NCBI GenBank assembly: GCA_041481485.1
Contig: JBGPBY010000481.1
Coordinates: 1-5,697 of the forward strand
Direction: 5' to 3'
DNA: 5,697 nt
Source: JBGPBY01 sp041481485
GTDB taxonomy: Bacteria; Acidobacteriota; Terriglobia; 20CM-2-55-15
Positions 1-4,957 of this stretch are shown piece after piece (positions within the stretch are counted from its first letter, which is position 1; every line of letters begins with the position of its first letter). Position numbers and translations under genes: made by a program. Below the pieces are notes generated by a model that saw only the letters and a program-made list of their open reading frames with translations, searched no databases and was not told where the DNA came from.

Positions 1-758
1 ACAATTATTATCTGCAGTTCCTGCAGGGCAACGGCGTATTCGAGTTTCGTGGAGTGTTTTCGGGAAGCTACGAGATTCGCGCGAGCGCCGACGGTCTTTC
101 GGGACGCACGATTGCCGATGTTCGAGGAATGGATACCAACGTTCGGGTTCCCTTGCTCCCGCCTGTGACACTCACGGGACGAATGAAATCCGAAGGCCCT
201 CTCGCCGACCTTTCGGGCATACGTATTGGAATCACTGGCGATGGAGTTGCCGTAGCGGCGAATGGCGAATTCCTGATTTCGAATGTCGCAATTGCGGCCT
301 ACGCGCTCACGACAAAGTTTCCCCCTTCGCTGCCCGATGCCTATGTGCAGTCAATTCATTTTCAAAACGCCGATGTTACAAACAGCCCTTTAGTCATCGA
401 AGGTGGACCTCAATCTCCCATCGAAGTTGTTGTCAATTCGGCGGGAGGATCCATCGATGGCTATGCTGCGAATTCGCGTGGGGAGGCCGTTCCCGGTGCA
501 GTTGTTTTATTGATTCCAGATCAAGGTGGCGCGATCCGTCCGGAGCTTTATCGAAACACGACCGCCGATGGTTCCGGCAAATTCGAGTTTCACGCGCTGC
601 CTCCCGGCGGTTACGTCATCTATGCCTGGACCGACATTGAGAAAAATTCCTGGTTTGCTCCATCATTCCTTCGCGATTTCGAATCCTACCGGCAGCAGGT
701 AAAGATCGGCTTGGGCCAGAAACTGCAGGTAAGCGTCACAGCAGCACCAGCAAACTAG
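1..758 (+). CDS. Carboxypeptidase-regulatory-like (CnaB-type) domain protein, 3' part only
   Basis: The reading frame is open from base 3 to the TAG at 756-758 and its start lies upstream, so 251 C-terminal residues are visible. Seen: at least two repeats of the beta-sandwich signature 'G.FEF..(v/l)..G.Y.I.A'. One is near visible residues 10-27 (GVFEFRGVFSGSYEIRA) and one near 192-209 (GKFEFHALPPGGYVIYAW); a divergent middle unit is around 56-105. The last unit continues into a block with FLRDFESY, common at the end of such proteins in Acidobacteriota. Known: these domains are extracellular or periplasmic beta-sandwiches used for protein stability or carbohydrate/peptide interaction and are not catalytic by themselves. 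Any enzymatic or membrane domain would be in the missing N-terminal part. The downstream neighbour is convergent, so the gene ends its own transcription unit. The domain family is fairly sure; the specific function is unknown. Confidence 0.8.
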   Translation, partial: NYYLQFLQGNGVFEFRGVFSGSYEIRASADGLSGRTIADVRGMDTNVRVPLLPPVTLTGRMKSEGPLADLSGIRIGITGDGVAVAANGEFLISNVAIAAYALTTKFPPSLPDAYVQSIHFQNADVTNSPLVIEGGPQSPIEVVVNSAGGSIDGYAANSRGEAVPGAVVLLIPDQGGAIRPELYRNTTADGSGKFEFHALPPGGYVIYAWTDIEKNSWFAPSFLRDFESYRQQVKIGLGQKLQVSVTAAPAN

Positions 759-787
759 GCCGATGAACGTCCTTTTCTTTTTCCTAC

Positions 788-1798
788 CTATTGCTTCCTG
801 TGTTTTTCAAACCATTCGAATGTCGGCGCCGGAAGAGTTTCGTGACTGCCTCTATAGATCGTCACGCGTGACGGTCCTGCGGTACGGCGAAGAAAGATCT
901 CCCGGCCGAGAACGGCGTCCGTCACTGTGTCGCTCGCCTGAGGGCGATCGAGGCGACCGCTGCGACGCGCGAGCTGCGCGATCTCATCGGCGGAAACTTT
1001 CGCCGAGGTCGTTGCTTCAGCCAATCGGTTGAACGCAAGAAGGGCGTGCGTCGGTGACACGTCCGTGTCGCTGTTGCCGTTCCAGATATCGATGGGAATG
1101 TTCGAAGCTCGCGCGAGGTTGGTAATCGGCGACCGTGAGCTGTATTGCGTGTCGACGGAGGCGCTGCTGCCTGGCGCGCCACCCATACAGGCACTCAATT
1201 GCCCCATCGTGATCGGCGGTTGTTCCTGTAGATACTCGCGATAGTACGCGGCCATGTCCGTGATCCCCGCCCACGCGCTCACTGCGGCCCACAGGTCAGG
1301 CTGTCGCGTTGCCATCTGCAGAGCCATGTGCCCGCCGCCCGACCAGCCCCAGAGGTAGATTCGCTTCTCGTCGATTTTGTAGTGCGCCCGCGCCCACGCG
1401 ACGGCATCGAGAACATCCTGCTGCGCCAGGTCCGAGCCACACGCTTGTGCGTGATCGTCGACGCCGCGAAAGTTTGGAAACAGATAGATCCAGCCGCGAC
1501 TTGTGGTCTCTGTCTCGAACTGCGTGTGGCGTTGTTCCAGAGTGAAGCTCCACGTATGCAGCGCGACGAGCATCGGAATCGGCGTATCGGTCGGATTGGA
1601 GTTGGGCGGAACGATGATGTAGGAAGGCTGAAGCGTTTTATCGCGCGTGCTGCGTAAGAAAATACGGCTCCGTCCCGGACCTGGAGCCGTTATTGTCTCG
1701 CTCTCCTGCGCGCTTGTGAGACAGCCGGTCAGGACAACGATAAGGCCCGCTATTGCCAGAGCTGAAAGACGTTTCCGTCGGGATCGTAGCCATCGCAT
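788..1798 (-). CDS. Alpha/beta-hydrolase lipoprotein (esterase / prolyl-oligopeptidase-like)
   Basis: A 336-residue protein beginning with an Arg-rich n-region, a hydrophobic stretch and the lipobox LTGC (Cys26), so it is predicted to be a lipid-anchored envelope protein. Seen: an LVALHTW strand, a PNFRG segment in the oxyanion-hole area, the nucleophile elbow GWSGG (Ser153), a likely acid in NGNSDTDV (Asp244, or Asp246), and a likely His319 in GSHETLP, which complete a Ser-Asp-His triad in canonical order. Cys120 and Cys204 could form a disulphide. Known: this arrangement fits the secreted PHB-depolymerase/feruloyl-esterase-like and prolyl-oligopeptidase-like hydrolases; the substrate cannot be read from the sequence. 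Start choice: the ATG at 1796-1798 has GGAG six bases upstream and gives a compact signal peptide. In-frame ATGs at 1810 and 1822 have poorer ribosome binding sites and would add only 4 or 8 residues. It is divergent from the secretion operon and probably unrelated to it. Confidence 0.85.
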   Translation of the reverse strand: MRWLRSRRKRLSALAIAGLIVVLTGCLTSAQESETITAPGPGRSRIFLRSTRDKTLQPSYIIVPPNSNPTDTPIPMLVALHTWSFTLEQRHTQFETETTSRGWIYLFPNFRGVDDHAQACGSDLAQQDVLDAVAWARAHYKIDEKRIYLWGWSGGGHMALQMATRQPDLWAAVSAWAGITDMAAYYREYLQEQPPITMGQLSACMGGAPGSSASVDTQYSSRSPITNLARASNIPIDIWNGNSDTDVSPTHALLAFNRLAEATTSAKVSADEIAQLARRSGRLDRPQASDTVTDAVLGREIFLRRTAGPSRVTIYRGSHETLPAPTFEWFEKHRKQ

Positions 1799-1957
1799 AT
1801 GGTGCTCCATCCGTATTACCATTCCGAATCTCGAAAGACCATTCTAATCCGGTCTATGGTTATTCTGAGGCCGTCGAGGCCTTCGGAAAAGTGCCCACCA
1901 TTTAGAAAATCCTGTAAGGAAATCATCGAACTATGCCTCGAACATCTTGAGGCACAA
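1799..1957. other. Divergent intergenic region between hydrolase and T4SS operon
   Basis: This 159-base gap separates two divergent start codons, so it should hold promoters for both. I see no convincing sigma70 pair on either strand; the best -10-like hexamer for the hydrolase is TAGAAT, read on the - strand at 1841-1846, with only a poor -35. Two small inverted repeats overlap here (AGACC 1836-1840 with GGTCT 1851-1855, and ACCAT 1838-1842 with ATGGT 1856-1860), a possible operator. GAGGCC is directly repeated around 1867-1882. The gap ends in the hairpin listed separately. Confidence 0.5.
1934..1954 (+). promoter_or_regulatory. Hairpin that sequesters the RBS of the VirB5-like gene
   Basis: The left arm TGCCTCGA (1934-1941) pairs with TTGAGGCA (1947-1954) across the loop ACATC: eight base pairs, one of them G-U. 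The right arm contains GAGG (1949-1952), which sits five bases before the ATG at 1958 and is the best Shine-Dalgarno for that gene. In the mRNA this fold would hide the ribosome binding site. An ATG at 1933-1935 opens a 5-codon frame (MPRTS) that runs through the left arm and loop and stops at the TGA at 1948-1950, so translation of it could unfold the hairpin. The structure is seen; the regulatory role is inferred. Confidence 0.5.
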
Positions 1958-2785
1958 ATGAAGACACTTCGAATTCGAGAAACTGCGAACAAGGTTGGAG
2001 GATGGCTGCGATCAAGAGGGATTCTTGTCATCGGTTTTATCCTTGCTGCGGTCATTGCCGTGCCCCGAAGCAGCCCGGCACAGTTTCTGGCCAGTCCAAG
2101 TGTTGCGATCTTATCTGCCGGACTCAGTAGCATTACCGGCGCCATAACGAACGTGTTGGGCGGCGGGCTGAACGCGATCCTCTCGACGTTGAATTCTATT
2201 GAAAAGTTTGAGCGCACCGTCGTTTGGCCAAAGGATCTTATTGATGAGGCCCGGGGAGTTGTCGAATCTGTTCGCGAGATCTCGGGCAGTATTGGAGCCA
2301 TCAGCAAGGTGTCCGTCTCGAGTGCGACGCTCACGAGCCCGAAGCAACTCGAACAAACTCTATTGTCTGCCGACACCGCTCAAATTCCGAAGGTTAGTGT
2401 GAACTACGCGGCAGTTTACCTGAGCGTACCGGGCCCAACGAACGCTCCCCCAGAGGTTCGCAACATCATCGATATGACAGACGCCGTTGCCCAGGCGGCA
2501 ATGAAGCGGGCGATTGAAATAGATGCGATCGCAGACATCGAGATTCAAGCCTCCGATCAAATTCTCCAACAAATTCAGACAGCGGCACCGGGCAGCGCTC
2601 CAATCTTGGAAGCCGGTGCGTCGGCGTGGCTCGTTCGGGCGAACGCCTACACGCAGTCCGCCCTGACCGAAGTCATGCGGCTTCGGGCCATTGACATCGC
2701 CAATGCTGGAGCGCAGATGAAAATCGATGCTCAACAGGGAACAGCCTTCCGCGAAAACGTAACGAACTCGCTGCAGCGTAGGTAA
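1958..2785 (+). CDS. Secreted VirB5/TrbJ-like type IV secretion protein
   Basis: A 275-residue protein with a long basic N-terminus, a hydrophobic segment at about 22-35 (ILVIGFILAAVIAV) and a plausible signal-peptidase site after SSPA (residue 41), giving a mature protein that starts QF. The rest has no further membrane segment. It is largely helical and Ala/Gln/Ile-rich, with long amphipathic stretches at about 92-118 and 165-260. Known: VirB5 and TrbJ are exported helical proteins located at the pilus tip or in the periplasm and are encoded just before VirB6/TrbL. That gene order, size, signal peptide and helical composition are the grounds for this call; the sequence itself is divergent. 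The ATG at 1958 was chosen because GAGG lies five bases upstream and it gives a proper signal peptide; an in-frame ATG at 1799 would prefix 53 residues with no signal character and no ribosome binding site. It is the first gene of the operon, 6 bases before the next start. Confidence 0.6.
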   Translation: MKTLRIRETANKVGGWLRSRGILVIGFILAAVIAVPRSSPAQFLASPSVAILSAGLSSITGAITNVLGGGLNAILSTLNSIEKFERTVVWPKDLIDEARGVVESVREISGSIGAISKVSVSSATLTSPKQLEQTLLSADTAQIPKVSVNYAAVYLSVPGPTNAPPEVRNIIDMTDAVAQAAMKRAIEIDAIADIEIQASDQILQQIQTAAPGSAPILEAGASAWLVRANAYTQSALTEVMRLRAIDIANAGAQMKIDAQQGTAFRENVTNSLQRR

Positions 2786-2791
2786 CCGGCT

Positions 2792-3631
2792 ATGTTTTAT
2801 TACGAAGAATTCTTCCGTACAGCACTTGCCGGAATCGACCGATCCGCCATCATGCCGGCAACGATTCAAATCGGTCAGGTCATCCTGCTCATCAGCTTTC
2901 TTGTTGCAGTTTACGAATCCTATATACGTGGCGGTGACGTCCGGATGCTTGCGACGGCGGCCGCGAAGTACTTGGCATTGGGTCTGGTACTGTCGGTCTA
3001 CGCGACCGCCTTCCGTGACATCAACGGCATGTTCAACGCGTTTTCGGATTTCATCGCCAATAGTACGAGTGGCGGAGACGTGTTCCAAGTTTGGATGGCG
3101 GACCTTTCCCATGCTTACAACGAGGGAGGCAGTGAAAAGTTCTATGATCTCATCATGGGAGGAGTTTCAGCGATATTGGGCCTCCTGCCGATGCTGGTTG
3201 GATACATCCTGTACCCCATTACATACGTCGCGTTTTGTTTCTTCTATAGCTTCTACGGTGCGGTCCTTTACGTTGTCGGTCCTCTGGTGATTGCTCTTCT
3301 GCCGGCGTTCGGCCTCGGATCGCTGGCGCGTGTCTACATCATCAATCTGATGGTATTTCACTTCTGGGGCGTCGTTTATTCGGTGTTTTGCGCTCTGATG
3401 GCAGCCGTGAACCTTTCGACAGTAGGGGATGTGATCAACGCCCAAAGTTTTCTGGGCGGTTTCGTCGGTTTAGAACAATCGCTCCTGCTCGGAGTCGCTT
3501 CCATTTTCTATTCGCTCGCCATCGCCACCATTCCATTCATTGCCAGCCGTATTGTTCGTGGTGAAGCCTTCAGCACAGGCGTAAGCACGATAGTGAGCAA
3601 GGTTCCTGCTCTGGTGGGCCTGTTGTCATGA
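2792..3631 (+). CDS. VirB6/TrbL-like polytopic inner-membrane T4SS protein
   Basis: A 279-residue, strongly hydrophobic protein. Predicted membrane segments by eye are near residues 23-43, 55-73, 122-140, 143-171 (possibly two short helices), 181-207 and 226-250, with a soluble loop at about 75-118. The central stretch VLYVVGPLVIALLPAFG followed by LARVYIINLMVFHFWGVVYSV resembles the conserved core of VirB6/TrbL, where a GP.(l)a(l)..F turn precedes an amphipathic segment and the next helix. Known: VirB6/TrbL forms the inner-membrane part of the translocation channel. It starts six bases after the VirB5-like stop, with AGG (2780-2782) about nine bases upstream, and its stop overlaps the next start as ATGA (3628-3631), so it is translationally coupled. 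The family is likely though sequence conservation in it is low; another multi-pass T4SS protein is the main alternative. Confidence 0.72.
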   Translation: MFYYEEFFRTALAGIDRSAIMPATIQIGQVILLISFLVAVYESYIRGGDVRMLATAAAKYLALGLVLSVYATAFRDINGMFNAFSDFIANSTSGGDVFQVWMADLSHAYNEGGSEKFYDLIMGGVSAILGLLPMLVGYILYPITYVAFCFFYSFYGAVLYVVGPLVIALLPAFGLGSLARVYIINLMVFHFWGVVYSVFCALMAAVNLSTVGDVINAQSFLGGFVGLEQSLLLGVASIFYSLAIATIPFIASRIVRGEAFSTGVSTIVSKVPALVGLLS

Positions 3632-4359
3632 GAGTCGGAATGCCAAGGACGGACCTCCCTGAACGTTTGCAGTATACGAAGTACTACGAACATGACGGCA
3701 TGCTGCGTGCGTATGCGAATCGCGCAATGGTAATGGCGTTTATTTTTGCCGGAATCGCCGTGGCATCGCTTGCATTCGCAATTTACGTTCGCGTTCAACC
3801 GCCCACCGTCATTCGCGTGGATGCCGAAGGCATGAGTTCGACGATCGGCAAGGCACCATCAAAGATCGCCGTCGCTCAGACACCAACAGATGGTCCGGCC
3901 CCGACCGACTTGGAGGCGAGGGCTCTGGTCCGAAGCTTTCTCGATCACTATCTAGCCTATACCCCAGGGACGGTCGATCAGAACTTCGCTGGTTCCTTGA
4001 ATATGATGACTGCCAATCTTCGAAGCTACACGCTCGGAAAGCTCCGTGACGACGACACGGTGGGAAAGATCAAACAGGACCGGATTACATCCCAACTGAA
4101 AATTAGAACGATCGAACCTGTGAAGGAAGCTCCCTGGACGTATGTCGCTTTCGGTGTAAAGGAAGTCCATCGTGTTCGAGATCGTGTGGAATCGACGGAC
4201 CGGCTTGTCAGCCGCTACAACATTCGTCTCCTTCAAGATCGTCGATCCGAATCCAATCCCAGCGGACTTCTCGTTGCCGAATTCTCCGAACAGCAAATGG
4301 TCGGTGAACGCGACGCCGACCTGCTGCAGCAAAGCAAGATTTCGGGAGACCCGAAGTGA
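3628..4359 (+). CDS. VirB8/TrbF-like T4SS assembly protein
   Basis: A 243-residue bitopic protein: a short cytoplasmic N-terminus (1-33), one membrane helix at about 34-54 (VMAFIFAGIAVASLAFAIYV), then a periplasmic domain. Just after the helix is QPPTVIRVDAEG, matching the usual VirB8/TrbF/TraE beta-strand that follows the membrane anchor. Residues 97-135 (ALVRSFLDHYLAY...) fit the first helices of the NTF2-like VirB8 fold, and the alternating strands at 155-222 fit its curved sheet. Known: VirB8 is an inner-membrane assembly factor contacting VirB6, VirB9 and VirB10. The start overlaps the preceding stop by four bases (ATGA), typical of coupling. An ATG at 3640 is an alternative that would remove four residues. 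The stop overlaps the next GTG start. Confidence 0.8.
   Translation: MRVGMPRTDLPERLQYTKYYEHDGMLRAYANRAMVMAFIFAGIAVASLAFAIYVRVQPPTVIRVDAEGMSSTIGKAPSKIAVAQTPTDGPAPTDLEARALVRSFLDHYLAYTPGTVDQNFAGSLNMMTANLRSYTLGKLRDDDTVGKIKQDRITSQLKIRTIEPVKEAPWTYVAFGVKEVHRVRDRVESTDRLVSRYNIRLLQDRRSESNPSGLLVAEFSEQQMVGERDADLLQQSKISGDPK
4344..4348 (+). promoter_or_regulatory. Shine-Dalgarno deciding a GTG start
   Basis: GGGAG lies within the 3' end of the VirB8-like gene, seven bases before the GTG at 4356. It supports GTG as the true start of the small basic protein, which has no in-frame ATG near its N-terminus. Confidence 0.6.
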
Positions 4360-4685
4360 AGAACGAACAGGGCGCGGCAGGGGACTCGGCAATCGACAGC
4401 AAGCCGCAGCCGGAAACGTCTGTTGTTCGTGGGCGTCGAGGCAAGCGGCGAACATCGCAGGCTTCGACTTCGGGCAGTCCACTGCGTTTCTTTCTCTGTA
4501 AACCCGAGAGCAATGGAGTCCCTCTGTTGGAGCAGGAACTCGGGAGTGAATCGGAAGCAATGCTGGAATCCTTGAAGACGGGCCGGAACTACTTCGTGAT
4601 TTCGGAGTGGAAGGGGTCGGCAGATCTCTCCAAAAAGACTCCACAGATTCGAAAGGAGAGCGTCCCCGCGAAGAAGTTCAGTTAA
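4356..4685 (+). CDS. Small basic hypothetical protein coupled to the VirB8-like gene
   Basis: A 109-residue protein starting with GTG inside a GTGA overlap with the VirB8-like stop. GGGAG (4344-4348) lies seven bases upstream, a good ribosome binding site, and this is the main reason to accept the gene. The N-terminal 42 residues are low-complexity and polar with a basic patch (RGRRGKRR, 26-33), and look disordered. Residues 43-109 look folded, with alternating hydrophobic/polar runs (LRFFLCKP, EAMLESLKTGRNYFVISEW). There is no signal peptide or membrane helix, so it is predicted cytoplasmic. I do not recognise the family. The position suggests a cytoplasmic accessory factor of the secretion apparatus, or a nucleic-acid-binding protein given the basic patch; both are inference. 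Confidence 0.65.
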   Translation: MKNEQGAAGDSAIDSKPQPETSVVRGRRGKRRTSQASTSGSPLRFFLCKPESNGVPLLEQELGSESEAMLESLKTGRNYFVISEWKGSADLSKKTPQIRKESVPAKKFS

Positions 4686-4698
4686 CGAGTTTTTGTCC

Positions 4699-4717
4699 GA
4701 GACTCGAATCGAGTCTC
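4699..4717. repeat. Perfect 19-base palindrome after the operon
   Basis: GAGACTCGA and TCGAGTCTC are exact reverse complements around a single central A. As RNA it folds into a 7-bp stem with a GAATC loop. It lies 13 bases after the stop of the small basic protein. There is no T-run on the 3' side of either strand, so it is either a transcript-end stabilising hairpin or a dyad binding site for a protein. Confidence 0.6.
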
Positions 4718-4725
4718 TTAAGTCA

Positions 4726-4746
4726 CCCACGACTTTTCTCCGTGGG
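4726..4746 (+). repeat. Inverted repeat CCCACG/CGTGGG
   Basis: A perfect 6-bp stem with a nine-base loop rich in pyrimidines, nine bases after the palindrome at 4699-4717. Together they make tandem hairpins between the operon and the next gene. No U-tract follows, so a terminator call is not supported. Confidence 0.45.
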
Positions 4747-4779
4747 AATCTGCGGGTCCGGTTTCGATCGGATCCACGC

Positions 4780-4814
4780 CCTCCTGGTTCGCTCCTAACG
4801 AGGAACAAAGGAGG
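4780..4814 (+). promoter_or_regulatory. Two-tier hairpin enclosing an orphan Shine-Dalgarno
   Basis: The outer stem CCTCC (4780-4784) pairs with GGAGG (4810-4814). The inner stem GTTC-CTC (4787-4790, 4792-4794, one bulged G) pairs with GAG-GAAC (4800-4806) over a CTAAC loop. GAAC could instead pair with GTTC at 4814-4817. The sequence AAAGGAGG at 4807-4814 is a near-ideal ribosome binding site, but no ATG, GTG or TTG follows at a usable distance. Confidence 0.4.
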
Positions 4815-4824
4815 TTCACAACTC

Positions 4825-4896
4825 GCTGGCTTGGCTTAGCTGCCTGGCCGGAAACACGTTGTTTTTCCGTACCAGAACAGCCAGGCGATGGCCAGC
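4825..4896 (+). ncRNA. Nested three-stem hairpin (structure I) in the leader
   Basis: Three perfect stems are nested: GCTGGC (4825-4830) with GCCAGC (4891-4896); GCCTGGC (4842-4848) with GCCAGGC (4880-4886); and CGGAAA (4849-4854) with TTTCCG (4864-4869). They are separated by asymmetric internal loops of 11/4 and 0/10 bases. Its 3' arms overlap structure II (4873-4918), so the two cannot form together. The pairing is read directly; whether it is an RNA element acting in cis is inferred. Confidence 0.45.
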
Positions 4897-4918
4897 ACGG
4901 CGCTCCTTGGCTGTTTTG
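4873..4918 (+). promoter_or_regulatory. 13-bp alternative stem (structure II) in the leader
   Basis: Bases 4873-4885 (CAGAACAGCCAGG) pair with 4906-4918 (CCTTGGCTGTTTTG read from 4906, with two G-U pairs) over a 20-base loop. The left arm competes with structure I and the right arm competes with structure III. The right arm is followed by TATTT, only a weak terminator-like tail. Confidence 0.45.
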
Positions 4919-4942
4919 TATTTCCAGAACAGACCAAAACAG
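4911..4942 (+). promoter_or_regulatory. Hairpin (structure III) immediately before the RdRP-like RBS
   Basis: CTGTTTTG (4911-4918) pairs perfectly with CAAAACAG (4935-4942) over a 16-base loop; within that loop CAGAACAG (4925-4932) is a second possible partner with one G-U. The stem ends at 4942, directly against the TAAAGGAG ribosome binding site, so formation would leave that site free while blocking structure II. Confidence 0.45.
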
Positions 4943-4944
4943 TA

Positions 4945-4950
4945 AAGGAG
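4945..4950 (+). promoter_or_regulatory. Strong Shine-Dalgarno of the RdRP-like gene
   Basis: AAGGAG lies seven bases before the ATG at 4958. It fixes this start over in-frame ATGs at codons 10 and 20, which have no comparable upstream site. Confidence 0.75.
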
Positions 4951-4957
4951 AGCGCAA

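Larger units (their letters stand above)
4686..4957 (+). other. Gene-free structured region, probable leader of the RdRP-like gene
   Basis: A 272-base gap, unlike the tight spacing just upstream. I find no plausible coding sequence and no convincing -35/-10 pair. It contains at least six inverted repeats, several sharing arms, listed as separate entries. None is followed by a clear run of T on the + strand, so a standard intrinsic terminator is not evident. The density of complementary segments and the strong ribosome binding site at its end suggest a structured 5' leader. It is undecided whether transcription starts inside this gap or reads through from the secretion operon. Confidence 0.5.

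Noticed and set aside
759..787. Bidirectional terminator between the convergent genes
   Set aside because: The short gap is pyrimidine-rich (CTTTTCTTTTTCC) but I find no stem in front of it on the + strand or a T-run for the - strand.
763..1032. 89-codon + strand open frame between the first gene and the hydrolase
   Set aside because: It lies almost wholly antisense to the hydrolase gene, is Arg-rich with no domain character, and has no ribosome binding site.
1732..1798. Twin-arginine (Tat) signal on the hydrolase
   Set aside because: An RR pair is present (SRRKRL) but the hydrophobic residue expected at the next consensus position is Arg; a Sec lipoprotein signal explains it better.
1816..2376. 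186-codon - strand open frame
   Set aside because: Overlaps the divergent intergenic region and the VirB5-like gene in antisense; no motif or start signal.
2360..3112. 250-codon - strand open frame
   Set aside because: Antisense to the VirB5- and VirB6-like genes, with Arg/Cys/His-rich composition typical of a shadow frame; the + strand genes have signal peptide, membrane helices and coupled starts.
3952..4644. 230-codon - strand open frame
   Set aside because: Opposite the VirB8-like and small basic protein genes; no recognisable domain, and composition (Ser/Pro/Arg) fits a shadow.
4825..4942. CRISPR array or tandem-repeat array from the CCAGAACAG repeats
   Set aside because: The repeats are only 8-9 bases, irregularly spaced, and explained by competing hairpin arms.
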